From assembly GCF_014202755.1 (NCBI RefSeq), contig NZ_JACHHK010000001.1, positions 62,001 to 126,000 of the forward strand: DNA of 64,000 nt, read 5' to 3'. Positions 45,693-54,520 of the stretch are shown in pieces; position 1 is the first letter of the stretch; the number at the start of each line of letters is the position of its first letter. The stretch is from Catenisphaera adipataccumulans (GTDB lineage Bacteria; Bacillota_I; Bacilli_A; Erysipelotrichales; Erysipelotrichaceae). The position numbers were made by a program, and so were the translations under genes. The notes below the pieces were generated by a model. That model saw only the letters and a program-made list of their open reading frames with translations. It made no database searches and was not told the DNA's origin.

Positions 45693-47021
45693 TTATTCTT
45701 TATGTTTTAGATGCAAATCATAACCCAAACATAAACAAATCCCGAACATTGTTGCCAGCGGTGCCGCCATACCAATATGCATCAGATCCGCGTGCGGACG
45801 GATGCTTTGCATATACGCAAACGGCAGCCGCACGAGAAATGTCTGCAGAATGCCTGAAACCATCACAAACAAGCTTTTATCCCTGCCGTTATAATACCCG
45901 TTATAACTGAACATGACCGCGGTCACAATAGCTTCCGGTGAAAATCCTTTTAAATAGGACCAACTGTTGGCAATGACCGTCTGATCGGTCGTAAAGAGCG
46001 CCGATACGATATCCCCCTTCAGCCAGATCAATGCGACGATCACGATACCGATCGACATGCCCAGACCGATGCCAAAATGCATGGCCTGCCGGGCCCGGTC
46101 CTGCCGGCCGGCACTGATGTTCTGCGAAACAAAGGAAGACATCGACTGCATCAGCGAGGTCGGCACCAACATGATGAAACTGACGATCTTGCAGGCGACA
46201 CCGTACCCGGATGAAGCTTCCAGTCCCAAACGATTCACAAAAGCACACAAAGCCAGAAACGAAATCTGCGTCAGCAGTTCCTGCAGGGCCAACGGAAAGC
46301 CGATTTGTAAGATCCGGCGTGTTTCAGCATTGAACCGGATCATTTTTTTCTGAAAAGTAAACGGCAGGTTTTTATGTTTCATCATGATAATGCCGATCAC
46401 CACGCTGATAGCCTGCGCTGTCACGGTTGCGATCGCCGCACCGGCGACATTCATATGCAGACCGGCAACAAGAAACAAATCCCCGAACACATTGACCAGG
46501 CAGGCGACGAAGACAAACTTCATCGGCGTCTGGCTGTCTCCGAATCCCCGGAAGATGGCCGCGATCACATTGTAAGCTACAATAAAATATATACCGGCAC
46601 CGCAGATCCGGATGTACTGCACCGTCAGATCCAGTGCTTCCGCCGGCGCCTGCATGAGCTGCGCGATCGGTCTGGCAAACCCGACCATGATCACACACAG
46701 TACGACCGCGATGACCGCAAACAACGCAATGGTTGCGCCCAGCAGTCCGCTGATCTTCTCCGGATGCCGCTCACCGAGAAAGTGGCCGATCGATACCGTG
46801 ACTCCCATCGCTAATCCAGTAATCACGAACGTGACCAAGTTCAGGATGCTTGAACCGGTGGAGACCGCCGATAATCCAGCCGTTGAGCCAAAACGACCGA
46901 CGACCAACAGATCGACAGCGCCGTACATCGCCTGCAGCACCAAAGCCCCCAGCACCGGCATCATAAATCGGATCATCTTTTTCGGAATGCTTCCGACGGT
47001 AAAATCCGTTGTATCATTCAT
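45693..47021 (-). CDS. MATE-family multidrug efflux protein
   Basis: 442 residues with twelve membrane segments in two six-helix halves (about 10-205 and 235-430). VDLLVVGRFGSTAGLSAVSTG near the N-terminus is the typical MATE TM1-2 region. It exports cationic or other drugs with sodium or protons. It overlaps by 8 nt the MarR regulator gene upstream, which probably controls it. Confidence 0.93.
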   Translation of the reverse strand: MNDTTDFTVGSIPKKMIRFMMPVLGALVLQAMYGAVDLLVVGRFGSTAGLSAVSTGSSILNLVTFVITGLAMGVTVSIGHFLGERHPEKISGLLGATIALFAVIAVVLCVIMVGFARPIAQLMQAPAEALDLTVQYIRICGAGIYFIVAYNVIAAIFRGFGDSQTPMKFVFVACLVNVFGDLFLVAGLHMNVAGAAIATVTAQAISVVIGIIMMKHKNLPFTFQKKMIRFNAETRRILQIGFPLALQELLTQISFLALCAFVNRLGLEASSGYGVACKIVSFIMLVPTSLMQSMSSFVSQNISAGRQDRARQAMHFGIGLGMSIGIVIVALIWLKGDIVSALFTTDQTVIANSWSYLKGFSPEAIVTAVMFSYNGYYNGRDKSLFVMVSGILQTFLVRLPFAYMQSIRPHADLMHIGMAAPLATMFGICLCLGYDLHLKHKE

Positions 47022-47460
47022 TGTATCGATCCCCTTTCATTGCTTGATATAACACCTGGATCACTTGAACAGCCGTTTGAGCGTCCTTCTCGTCAATTGA
47101 ATGCAGGACCTGTGATAAGTGGACATAATAATCTGTCACATAATACTGCAGCCAGTTTTTTCCTTGTTCCGTCAGATAAAAACAAATTCCCCGTTGATCT
47201 TTTTGACTGGCCGCTTTACGAACAGCACCGGCTTTTTCCATCTCTTTGATCGTGCGGGCCACCGCCGGCGGTGACAAATGCAGCAGGCGGCTGAGATCCC
47301 GTCCGCGCACTTCTTCCTGCTGCTTGGATAAATCATCGATTGCTTCCAACATCCGGATCGACAAGGGCGTCATTCCCGGCGGCAAGGCCGGCTGCAGCCG
47401 GGTGATCTCCCGGGCCAGCTGACAGGCCTGCATTAAGTCTTTTGCGGTTTTCGTGTTCAT
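47014..47460 (-). CDS. MarR-family regulator of the MATE operon
   Basis: 148 residues. The winged helix (about 45-105) includes RDLSRLLHLSPPAVARTIKEMEKAG as recognition region and a DQRGICFYLT wing. It is the first gene of a two-gene operon with the MATE exporter. A 13-bp palindrome TTAACATTGTTAA lies between its promoter and ribosome binding site (GGAGG), consistent with autorepression. Confidence 0.9.
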   Translation of the reverse strand: MNTKTAKDLMQACQLAREITRLQPALPPGMTPLSIRMLEAIDDLSKQQEEVRGRDLSRLLHLSPPAVARTIKEMEKAGAVRKAASQKDQRGICFYLTEQGKNWLQYYVTDYYVHLSQVLHSIDEKDAQTAVQVIQVLYQAMKGDRYNE

Positions 47461-47475
47461 GCTTCCTCCATTTTA

Positions 47476-47488
47476 TTAACATTGTTAA
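47476..47488. promoter_or_regulatory. Palindromic operator upstream of marR-MATE
   Basis: TTAACA-T-TGTTAA, a perfect 13-bp palindrome just downstream of the -10 box of the leftward promoter. Confidence 0.55.
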
Positions 47489-47495
47489 CGTTTTT

Positions 47496-47524
47496 ATGAT
47501 AGTCACTTTAACACAATTGTTCAA
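47496..47524 (-). promoter_or_regulatory. Promoter of the marR-MATE operon
   Basis: TTGAAC, 17-nt spacer, TATCAT on the minus strand. Confidence 0.75.
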
Positions 47525-47561
47525 GTTTTTTTCATTATTCATAATTTGTATAAAAAAATCT

Positions 47562-47609
47562 TTGACATTCATGCGTTATATTTCTATAATTTTGTTGACC
47601 GGACAACAA
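47562..47609 (+). promoter_or_regulatory. Promoter and operator of the rightward marR gene
   Basis: TTGACA (47562-47567), 17-nt spacer, TATAAT (47585-47590), then TTGTTGACCGGACAACAA (47592-47609), a palindrome with one mismatched pair located over the transcription start. Confidence 0.7.
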
Positions 47610-47611
47610 GT

Positions 47612-48070
47612 ATGAACATACGCTATGAGCATTTCACGACAGACATTACTCGGGTATATGTCCTGATGAATAAAATCAAGACGGCAGGGGTGGAACAATA
47701 TCATCTGTCTGCCCGTCATGTCCATTGTATTTATGTTCTGGCGCAGCATCCGGAAGGCATCACGGTCAGTGAATTAGCACGGATCTGCGGCGAAGACAAA
47801 GCCGCCATTTCAAGAACAGTGAATTCGCTGATCAAAAAAGAAATGGCATTTCGCGATTGTCCGGACGGACATTGTTACAAAGCACCGATCAAACTGACGG
47901 AGCAAGGCAAGACCGTTGCTGAAAGAATCGCTTCCAAGATCAACTGGGTCTTCGATCATGTCGGCAAAGGGATATCCGAGGAGCAGCGTGAAAATTTTTA
48001 TGAAACGCTTTCTTATATTGCCGATGAATTAGAAGCCTTGATCGATCATATTGAACAAACAAATCAGTAA
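47612..48070 (+). CDS. MarR-family transcriptional regulator
   Basis: 152 residues. Winged-helix region PEGITVSELARICGEDKAAISRTVNSLIKKEM with wing KAPIKLTEQGKT. Homology starts at MNIRYEHFTTD; a start at 47546 would lie upstream of the promoter and is rejected. Two cysteines near the recognition region (CGEDKA and RDCPDGHCYK) could sense oxidants. It is divergent from the marR-MATE operon; its own target gene is not obvious because only a structured intergenic segment follows. No clear ribosome binding site precedes the ATG. Confidence 0.85.
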   Translation: MNIRYEHFTTDITRVYVLMNKIKTAGVEQYHLSARHVHCIYVLAQHPEGITVSELARICGEDKAAISRTVNSLIKKEMAFRDCPDGHCYKAPIKLTEQGKTVAERIASKINWVFDHVGKGISEEQRENFYETLSYIADELEALIDHIEQTNQ

Positions 48071-48288
48071 ACCCACTTGCGTCATTTTCTATAGGATCAC
48101 ACCGGACGATGGCGCAGGGTTTCCGGCTCATTGATGATTAACCTCCCTTATTTTTTTAAGGGGCCAACCCTCTCTATCCAATTCGGATTCTGCCGCCAAC
48201 GGAATCCAAAAATGTATCATGAATCTATGAGTCGGAGAAAGCGGATCGAAAGATCTGCTTTTTTTGTTACGCAATAAAAAAGCCGGGA
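48071..48288. other. Structured intergenic segment, possible 3' UTR or small RNA
   Basis: About 170 nt between the marR stop and a terminator contain three local hairpins on the plus strand: CCGGA/TCCGG near 48100, CCCTTA/TAAGGG near 48146-48163, and GGATTC/GAATCC near 48185-48206. A terminator follows at 48240-48265. No family recognised. Confidence 0.35.
48240..48265 (+). terminator. Terminator downstream of the rightward marR gene
   Basis: AGCGGATC/GATCTGCT stem (one G-T pair) with a GAAA loop and seven T. Confidence 0.8.
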
Positions 48289-48299
48289 CTATGCCCGGC
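48276..48299 (-). terminator. Terminator of the thiamine operon
   Basis: GCCGGG/CCCGGC hairpin with TTTTTT on the minus strand, overlapping the last stop codon of the operon. Confidence 0.85.
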
Positions 48300-49455
48300 G
48301 CTTTTCATGCCTGCCCGCAAAATAAGCCAATGCACCCGTGATCAATAAATCCGGTAAGGTATTGCCGCACGGAATATCGATCCGCATCAGGCAGCGGTAA
48401 AGAATAAAACCGATGATCCACACGATGATCGCACGTTGATTAAGTGATTCTTTTTCATGATCTTGATGTAACAAAAAGTAATCGACGATCAAAACCGCCG
48501 TCATCGGCGCAAAGACGGAACCAATGAAATAAAGGAAGTTCGTGATGTCATCCATGTTGAAAAGAATGGCACCGACCGTTCCGATGATCGTAGCCGCCAC
48601 AGCCATCTGTTTTCCAGTAAAACGGCGGATCACCGACTCCCCGGAAATTCCTGCCGACAAGGCATCCAAAAAAGTCGTCGTCACCGTGGAAAAAACAATG
48701 ATCAAAAGACCGGCGATTCCCAATCCGGCCTTGACCATGATCGTCGCTATATCGGACGAACCGGTATAGATCGATGCACCCATGCCGATCACGAACATCC
48801 AGATACTGACCAGACTATAGACGATCGTGCTGGCCCACGTTGCTTTCACGGGGTCTTCTGCCTCCCGTGTATAGTCACCGATGACCGGCAGCCAGCTTAA
48901 CGGCATGGACACAGCCAATTCCACCGCAGCTCCGAATGAGATCGCCTCGCCGGCATCCTGCGGCTGCAGACCGGAAAAGAAAATGATCCGGCATAAAACC
49001 AATGTCAGCACAAACAATAAAATCATGGCTGCCGTGTTGACTTTTCCCAGATTGGTGATGCCGATCAGGATCCACACCAAAATCAAGCCGCCGATGACCA
49101 GACACCAGATCCACTTACCGCCGGATATCGCCGCCGCCGCCGACAAGGAACCATCATAAATCATGATGGCCGTCCAGCCAACCAGCTGAATGATGTTCAT
49201 CAACGCAAAGAATTTACCGCCCAGCACACCAAAACTGCGCTTGACCGTTTCCATCGCACTTTTGCGGACCTTGCCGGCAATCAATCCCGTCAGAAAAAAC
49301 GGTACAGCACCAATCAGGTGACCGATCAAAATGGCCAGTAAGCCTTTCTCAAATCCCAGACCCGCAAAATAGGTACCTGTCAGAATTTCCGCGATCGAAA
49401 CACCGGCACCGAACCAAATCAACCCGTTTTCAACGGTACTGGTCCGCCGGCTCAC
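48289..49455 (-). CDS. cytX: NCS1-family hydroxymethylpyrimidine transporter, CytX-like
   Basis: 388 residues with about twelve membrane segments. The N-terminal NGLIWFGAGVSIAEILTGTYFA is typical of CytX-type NCS1 carriers, which import the thiamine precursor hydroxymethylpyrimidine. Location at the end of a TPP-riboswitch operon supports this over cytosine transport. A GTG start is chosen because GGAGG lies 6 nt upstream and the GTG overlaps the thiD stop (GTGA); an earlier in-frame GTG at 49473 is less likely. Confidence 0.88.
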   Translation of the reverse strand: MSRRTSTVENGLIWFGAGVSIAEILTGTYFAGLGFEKGLLAILIGHLIGAVPFFLTGLIAGKVRKSAMETVKRSFGVLGGKFFALMNIIQLVGWTAIMIYDGSLSAAAAISGGKWIWCLVIGGLILVWILIGITNLGKVNTAAMILLFVLTLVLCRIIFFSGLQPQDAGEAISFGAAVELAVSMPLSWLPVIGDYTREAEDPVKATWASTIVYSLVSIWMFVIGMGASIYTGSSDIATIMVKAGLGIAGLLIIVFSTVTTTFLDALSAGISGESVIRRFTGKQMAVAATIIGTVGAILFNMDDITNFLYFIGSVFAPMTAVLIVDYFLLHQDHEKESLNQRAIIVWIIGFILYRCLMRIDIPCGNTLPDLLITGALAYFAGRHEKRRA

Positions 49456-50300
49456 TGATTGCCTCCGGCGCACCGGAATTCCGGCGATGCCTTGCCGTCG
49501 CTGTTGTATACAAATTCCCCATTTAAATCAAACGCATGATTCATCGGACCGCTGCCCTGTCCTAGATCCAACATGGCCTGCAGCGCACCGGAAATGTACG
49601 CTTTGGCTCGCTGCACGGAGTCTGTCAAACTGAAACCCTTAGCTAAATTCGCCGCAATTGCCGAAGACAATGTGCACCCTGTGCCATGCGTATTCGGATT
49701 GTCGATACGGCGGCCTTTGAACCATTGCACAGAATCTTTCTGCACAAGCAGATCATCCGCATCATTGACATGATGACCGCCTTTGCATAAAACGGCACAC
49801 GGATAGTCCGACGCGATCTTTTTCGCTGCCGTCATCATATCATCAGCCGTCTTGATCGGCATGCCGCTCAAGATCTCCGCCTCCGGAATATTCGGCGTGA
49901 TGATCTCGGCAATCGGCAGTAATTCCTCTTTTAATGTCTCGATTGCTTCATCATTGATCAGCTTTGCGCCGCTGGTGGCTACCATGACCGGATCGACCAC
50001 GATATGTTCGGCATGATAAAACTGCAGCCTTTCACTGATCACACGAATCAAAGCCGATGAAGAAACCATGCCGATCTTCACCGCATCCGGGCGAATATCG
50101 GTAAAGATCGCATCAATTTCCTTGGTCAGAAATTCCGGCGATGCCTCCATAATATCAAATACGCCGGTGGTATTCTGCGCCGTCAATGCGGTGATCGCAC
50201 TGGTCGCAAATACACCATTCAGGGTCATGGTCTTTAAATCAGCCTGAATTCCGGCGCCTCCGCCGGAATCTGAACCGGCGATTGAACATGCACTGTACAT
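49452..50300 (-). CDS. thiD: Hydroxymethylpyrimidine/phosphomethylpyrimidine kinase
   Basis: 282 residues, ribokinase-like fold. It phosphorylates HMP to HMP-P and HMP-PP. GSDSGGGAGIQADLKT (9-24) is the substrate and ATP-binding N-terminus; NTHGTGCTLSSAIAA near the C-terminus holds the catalytic base region. It follows a 70-nt gap after the HAD gene and is coupled to cytX by overlap. Confidence 0.96.
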   Translation of the reverse strand: MYSACSIAGSDSGGGAGIQADLKTMTLNGVFATSAITALTAQNTTGVFDIMEASPEFLTKEIDAIFTDIRPDAVKIGMVSSSALIRVISERLQFYHAEHIVVDPVMVATSGAKLINDEAIETLKEELLPIAEIITPNIPEAEILSGMPIKTADDMMTAAKKIASDYPCAVLCKGGHHVNDADDLLVQKDSVQWFKGRRIDNPNTHGTGCTLSSAIAANLAKGFSLTDSVQRAKAYISGALQAMLDLGQGSGPMNHAFDLNGEFVYNSDGKASPEFRCAGGNQ

Positions 50301-50370
50301 TTCTTTTCCTCCTTATGCATATTTTTTTCTTAAGCGATCGAAAGTGGTGCCCCCGACCGACCGCATAAAA

Positions 50371-51036
50371 TCATTCTTTAAATGTTTGAAACCAATAATC
50401 TGCTTCATTTTTCATGCGCGGCATATCTTGTTCACTGGCCGCATCATAGATCGCAGCCGTCACAAAACCCGCAGACCCGGCCGCATGGATGGCTTGGTAT
50501 ATATCTTCGACGACCAGCACATGACGCGGTGCCAGATTCATGGCATCGGCCGCAATTTGATAGATCTTGCTTTCGCGCTTGGTCGTATGATACGTTTCAC
50601 AGACAAACATCTGTGAAAAGTATTGATCGATCCCCAGCCGATGCAGTGCCGCCTTTTCCAACGAAGGATCACCGATGGTCGCCAGCACCAGCATGATACC
50701 TGCCTGGTACATCTCTTTGACCACCTCAGCGGCTCCCGGTTTCAGCTGCACTTCCTGTCGGTAAAACTGCTCCATCTGCGCATTTAATCCGTCACGGATC
50801 GAATCCTCTGACTGGGATAAGGCATAATGACTTTTTAAATACCGTACGCCCTCAGCCACGGTCATCGGAAACAGGACCTGACCTAATTCAGGTTCCGGTT
50901 CGATGTGCAGCGAACGTAAATACCGAGCGCCCAGTTCATCCCAGATCGGCATCGAATCAATCAAGGTGCCGTCAATGTCGAAGATCGCGCCGCGGATCGA
51001 ATGATCCCGGCACATCTGCATCCAGCGCGAATTCAC
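50371..51036 (-). CDS. HAD phosphatase of the thiamine operon
   Basis: 221 residues, beta-phosphoglucomutase-like HAD. Motif I FDIDGTLIDS (19-28), LATIGDPSLEK as motif II, and VVEDIYQAIHAAG as motif IV. GTG overlaps the thiE stop (GTGA), so it is translated with thiE. Position suggests a phosphatase acting on a thiamine pathway intermediate (thiamine phosphate or HMP phosphate), which is an inference; general sugar-phosphate housekeeping is the alternative. An ATG five codons downstream is another possible start. Confidence 0.85.
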   Translation of the reverse strand: MNSRWMQMCRDHSIRGAIFDIDGTLIDSMPIWDELGARYLRSLHIEPEPELGQVLFPMTVAEGVRYLKSHYALSQSEDSIRDGLNAQMEQFYRQEVQLKPGAAEVVKEMYQAGIMLVLATIGDPSLEKAALHRLGIDQYFSQMFVCETYHTTKRESKIYQIAADAMNLAPRHVLVVEDIYQAIHAAGSAGFVTAAIYDAASEQDMPRMKNEADYWFQTFKE

Positions 51037-51668
51037 AAGTTTAATGCCTTTCGGGTCTGTGTTTTTAAATCCGCCGCTGCGGCGCGGATGTCGTCCTTGG
51101 CAAAGATCGCACTGATGACCGCAATACCGACGATCCCTGAATCCTTCAACTCAGTCACATTGTCGCGGGTAATGCCGCCGATCGCGATGACCGGGATCGA
51201 TACCGCATCACAAATGGCTGCCAGCGTTTTGGCGCTGACATCATCGGCATCCTCTTTGGATCCGGTCGGGAAAACCGCACCGACGCCTAAATAATCGGCC
51301 CCGGCAGCTTCGGCTTTCAGTGCTTCCTCAACAGTTTGGGCCGATACACCGAGGATCGCATCCGGACCAATTTTTCCCCGCACTTGGCCCGCTTCCATAT
51401 CGTGCTGACCGACATGTACCCCGTCAGCCTTGACTTCAACGGCCAGATCCACATCATCGTTGATCACAAAGGGGATCTTGGCCTGTCGGCACAATTTCTG
51501 AATGTCCAATGCTTCTGCCTTGAATGCTTCATGATCCAGGTTCTTTTCACGCAGCTGAATGAAGGTCGCACCGCCCTCGATAGCTTCCTGGACCGCCTGC
51601 GCCAGTGTCCGGCCGTTCAGCCAATGCCGGTCGGTCACCGCATAAAGCAATAAATCTTCTGTTTTCAT
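51033..51668 (-). CDS. thiE: Thiamine-phosphate synthase
   Basis: 211 residues, TIM barrel. It joins HMP-PP and thiazole phosphate to thiamine phosphate. FIQLREKNLD near 36-45, DDVDLAVEVKADGVHVGQHD and ADYLGVGAVFPTGSK are family motifs. It starts 9 nt after thiM and overlaps the HAD gene by 4 nt. Confidence 0.96.
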   Translation of the reverse strand: MKTEDLLLYAVTDRHWLNGRTLAQAVQEAIEGGATFIQLREKNLDHEAFKAEALDIQKLCRQAKIPFVINDDVDLAVEVKADGVHVGQHDMEAGQVRGKIGPDAILGVSAQTVEEALKAEAAGADYLGVGAVFPTGSKEDADDVSAKTLAAICDAVSIPVIAIGGITRDNVTELKDSGIVGIAVISAIFAKDDIRAAAADLKTQTRKALNL

Positions 51669-51677
51669 TTTGATCTC

Positions 51678-52499
51678 CTAGTATTTTTCGCATTTCGCAA
51701 ACTTTTTCAACGTTTCACCATCCATGTGGTATACCGCATCAATGATGCGATTGCGGTATGTTGAATTGCCGTCGGTTTCATTCATATTCATCCAGCCAAT
51801 TTCTCCGGCGACACCCATGGTCACCACAGCCGCAGCCGCAGCCGCCAACGGCTGATCCGGATTTGCGGCCAAGAACGCAGTCATCAAACCAGATAACTGA
51901 CAGCCTGTGCCGGTAATGCGGCCCATCTCCGGCCGGCCGTTGCGGATCACGTAACATGCCTTGGCATCAGCAACCAAATCAATGGCACCGGTGATCGCAA
52001 CAATTGCGCCGGTTTTTTCCGCATAACGTTTCGTAAATGCGATCATCTCCGATAAATTCTGATCCGTGACCGCATCGGCAGCATCGGCATCAACGCCCTG
52101 AGTGGTCGCACTGCCCATCGCCAAAGCCTTCAATTCGCTCACATTGCCGCGGATGGCCGTAAAACGATAGTTGTCGATCAATTCAGCAGCCGTTGAAGTC
52201 CTCAGTTTCGAAGCCCCGGCGCCGACCGGATCCAGCAGCAGGACATGATGCAGTTCCTGTGCCTTGGCAGCTGCCCGATGCATCCCCTGGATCGAGCGCT
52301 GGTTCAGTGTACCGATATTGATATTCAAGCCGGCACAAATGGAGGTAATATCCTCTACATCTTCCGGTTCATCCGACATGATCGGACTGGCTCCGATGGC
52401 TAAGATCACATTGGCCACATCATTGACCGTGACATAATTCGTGATGTTATGGACGAGCGGCGCTTGACTGCGCACTTTTTCCAAACATTCTGCTAACAT
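51678..52499 (-). CDS. thiM: Hydroxyethylthiazole kinase
   Basis: 273 residues, ribokinase-like. It phosphorylates thiazole alcohol for salvage. PLVHNITNYVTVNDVANVIL near the N-terminus and the catalytic ITGTGCQLSG (near 205-215) match ThiM. The start at MLAECLEKVR is supported by AAAGGAG; an upstream in-frame start at 52589 would lie inside the riboswitch and is rejected. First gene of the thiamine salvage operon. Confidence 0.96.
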   Translation of the reverse strand: MLAECLEKVRSQAPLVHNITNYVTVNDVANVILAIGASPIMSDEPEDVEDITSICAGLNINIGTLNQRSIQGMHRAAAKAQELHHVLLLDPVGAGASKLRTSTAAELIDNYRFTAIRGNVSELKALAMGSATTQGVDADAADAVTDQNLSEMIAFTKRYAEKTGAIVAITGAIDLVADAKACYVIRNGRPEMGRITGTGCQLSGLMTAFLAANPDQPLAAAAAAVVTMGVAGEIGWMNMNETDGNSTYRNRIIDAVYHMDGETLKKFAKCEKY

Positions 52500-52512
52500 A
52501 TTGTCTCCTTTC

Positions 52513-52655
52513 CCGTCCGTAAAAAAGGACGCCCCTGATCCGGAAGCGTCCTCGTATGTGCATATGATCCCTACGTTGGCATTATCCAAATCAGGTTGCG
52601 GGTCGAAACCATGTCAGTTTCCTCTCAGCTCGCTATGGCGGGCTCCCCGTTTGTA
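52513..52655 (-). promoter_or_regulatory. TPP riboswitch with terminator
   Basis: The minus strand carries CGGGGAGCCCG, CTGAGAGG, AACCTGATTTGGATAATG and CAACGTAGGGA, the conserved thi-box elements in order. A GGACGC/GCGTCC terminator with six T follows at 52523-52552. TPP binding should stop transcription before thiM. Confidence 0.96.
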
Positions 52656-52662
52656 TATAAGT

Positions 52663-52691
52663 ATAGTATGACGATTACTGTGGTTTGTCAA
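52663..52691 (-). promoter_or_regulatory. Promoter of the thiamine operon
   Basis: TTGACA, 17-nt spacer, TACTAT on the minus strand, overlapping the 3' end of the upstream DUF434 gene. Confidence 0.75.
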
Positions 52692-53367
52692 ATACACGCA
52701 GAGGCGGACATTTGCACAAAGATGCCGTCACATTGATCCAGCTGCGGCACCGATCCAGGATCACCGAATCCGATGAGACGACATTTTCTCTTGTGCCGAG
52801 CACCCGGTCCACATCCCGCACGATCTGGATATCGGTCTTAACGTGCATGGCTTCAGCCACTTCCGCGATCCGCGTTTTCAGCCGTCCGGAATTGGAAACC
52901 GGCTCATCCAGCAGGATACAGATTTTTTCCGCTCGATGCAGCACCGTAAATAAATCTTCGATTGCATCCTGGGTTTCGTCGATCAGCCGGTACGTTCCAT
53001 GCAGCGAGGCCAGATCCCGGATACAGCCGTCCTGCCCCTCAAACAATACGGAGCCGCAGTGCAGCACTTCCAAAGTGATGATTTCATTGAACCCATCGAC
53101 CCATACTGTCTTGCCCGTCAGCTGCGCCGGCTCGATTTCTTTGGCTTTCCGGTTTTCGGCCTGTGCTTTCGTGCACAGACTGCGCTGGATGGCCAGGCGC
53201 TGGCGTTTGGATAAGAGAAAATGGTTGCCCACAAACGTCACGGCCGCTTTCAAGTCATATCCTTCCTCAAGCAAATAGCTGATATGACGGCTGGCCTGCC
53301 GCAGGATCTTCAAAGCATCCGATGAAAATTCTTCGGTGTCTGCCGGTGCCGATCCGCGCCGGTTCAT
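52675..53367 (-). CDS. DUF434-family protein
   Basis: 230 residues. The N-terminus RRGSAPADTEEFS, the YLLEEGYDLKAAVTFVGNHFLL segment and QRLAIQRS match DUF434 (COG2454). The second half has an alpha/beta pattern with acidic motifs (VWVDGFNEII, ILLDEPVSNSGR) reminiscent of nucleotide or metal-binding PIN/TOPRIM-like folds; activity is not known. It overlaps the HD-domain gene by 4 nt. Confidence 0.85.
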   Translation of the reverse strand: MNRRGSAPADTEEFSSDALKILRQASRHISYLLEEGYDLKAAVTFVGNHFLLSKRQRLAIQRSLCTKAQAENRKAKEIEPAQLTGKTVWVDGFNEIITLEVLHCGSVLFEGQDGCIRDLASLHGTYRLIDETQDAIEDLFTVLHRAEKICILLDEPVSNSGRLKTRIAEVAEAMHVKTDIQIVRDVDRVLGTRENVVSSDSVILDRCRSWINVTASLCKCPPLRVFDKPQ

Positions 53368-53825
53368 AAACCGAACTCTTGGCGCAGATGCTCATAGCGG
53401 GCTCGTTCCTTTTCTTTGATTGGTTTGTCCAGATCGTTCATCGTATGATGCATGACATCTGCATCTTTCAGCACTTCATCAAACGGTGCATCCGTGACCA
53501 ATTTATCATCATGATGATAGATCGCGGAACAAATTTTATCTGTTTCTGCCGGCGTCGTCAGCTGCAGCTGTTCCAGGATCGTCCGGGCCAGCGCGGCTCC
53601 TTTGTGGGCATGATCTGTATAGGAACCGCTTTGATACGCATACAGATCATGAAGCATCGCGGCCATACAGGCAAGTTCGGTATCTTCGCCGCGTTTCTGC
53701 GAGATCAACGTTGCGGCTAAAGAGACACCATACAAATGGACAAAGGCTCCGTTACGTTTTGATTCATTCTCTATTTGATCCAGCTGGGCATCCACATATG
53801 TCCGCAGTTCTTTTAAACGTCCCAT
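53364..53825 (-). CDS. HD-domain phosphohydrolase
   Basis: 153 residues. HLYGVSLAATLI, AAMLHDLYAYQSG (the HD dyad) and AIYHHDDK, then DADVMHH, supply the H..HD..D metal ligands of the HD superfamily. Substrate unknown, probably a nucleotide or phosphate ester. It lies in an operon with a flavin-binding split barrel protein upstream and DUF434 downstream. Confidence 0.9.
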   Translation of the reverse strand: MGRLKELRTYVDAQLDQIENESKRNGAFVHLYGVSLAATLISQKRGEDTELACMAAMLHDLYAYQSGSYTDHAHKGAALARTILEQLQLTTPAETDKICSAIYHHDDKLVTDAPFDEVLKDADVMHHTMNDLDKPIKEKERARYEHLRQEFGL

Positions 53826-53836
53826 TTTTCCTCCTA

Positions 53837-54310
53837 TTACGATTCATTGACCAATTTGCCGGTCATATGTTCAATTTCAATTTGAGTGATGCAGACAGTC
53901 GGTAAATATTTCTGAACTTCTTTATCAATATATTCCGGCTCTTCCGGAAAATATTTCAGTCCTAACTTGCGAAGTTTATCTTCCCGTACTGCATGGTCAT
54001 GTACAACACTATAGCGGCCGAAGACCATTACGCTGCGCACATTCAATCCGCGTTTTTCCGGATCTGGCCGGCCTGGTTCGATGACCGTAAAGCACACTTT
54101 ATCGTTTTTTGCGGCACTGTCCGCTTTCTGCCCCTGCGCGGCCCCATGAAAATAAATTTTGCCGTCATCGTATAAAAAATTGATCGGCACACCATACGGA
54201 TAGCCGTTCTCCCCCACGAAGCAGAGCGTTCCGCGCCCTTGTTCCCGCAGCAGTTCTTCACATTCCGCATGGGAGATTTCTTGTTTAAATCTTCTCATTT
54301 TTCGAAACAT
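53837..54310 (-). CDS. Pyridoxamine 5'-phosphate oxidase-like flavin-binding protein
   Basis: 157 residues, FMN-binding split beta-barrel of the NimA/PNPOx-like type. RGTLCFVGENGYPYGVPINFLYD and KVCFTVIEP are typical strands. Such proteins are FMN reductases or nitroimidazole-resistance-like enzymes. The third-codon ATG is chosen as start, with AGGAG 8 nt upstream. A promoter with TGCTATAGT lies about 25 nt upstream. Confidence 0.88.
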   Translation of the reverse strand: MFRKMRRFKQEISHAECEELLREQGRGTLCFVGENGYPYGVPINFLYDDGKIYFHGAAQGQKADSAAKNDKVCFTVIEPGRPDPEKRGLNVRSVMVFGRYSVVHDHAVREDKLRKLGLKYFPEEPEYIDKEVQKYLPTVCITQIEIEHMTGKLVNES

Positions 54311-54520
54311 ATACATTTCTCCTGTTCAAAAATACTATAGCACACTTCCTGGGCATCTGAATTCCCTCCGCATTTCAAGTATGATACAGTAAACGTAACA
54401 AGGATGTCATAAATCCACTTACCATACTTTTAATATTTTTTCCGGGTTCATTTTCAGAATCACAATATCACGATCCGGATAAAAATATAATCATAAATAA
54501 GCAATAAAGGAGGAAAAAAA

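Noticed and set aside
45533-45910. Plus-strand frame of 125 codons
   Set aside because: It covers the phosphoglucose isomerase leader and the antisense of the MATE gene, with no ribosome site or homology.
47940-48131. Minus-strand 63-codon frame with a good GGAGG upstream
   Set aside because: It is antisense to the end of marR, has no recognisable domain and a biased composition; more likely a chance frame.
48071-48288. Known riboswitch (fluoride, guanidine, c-di-GMP or glycine)
   Set aside because: Short resemblances such as GATGG or CCGGACG were seen, but none of the full conserved cores is present, and no gene follows in the right orientation.
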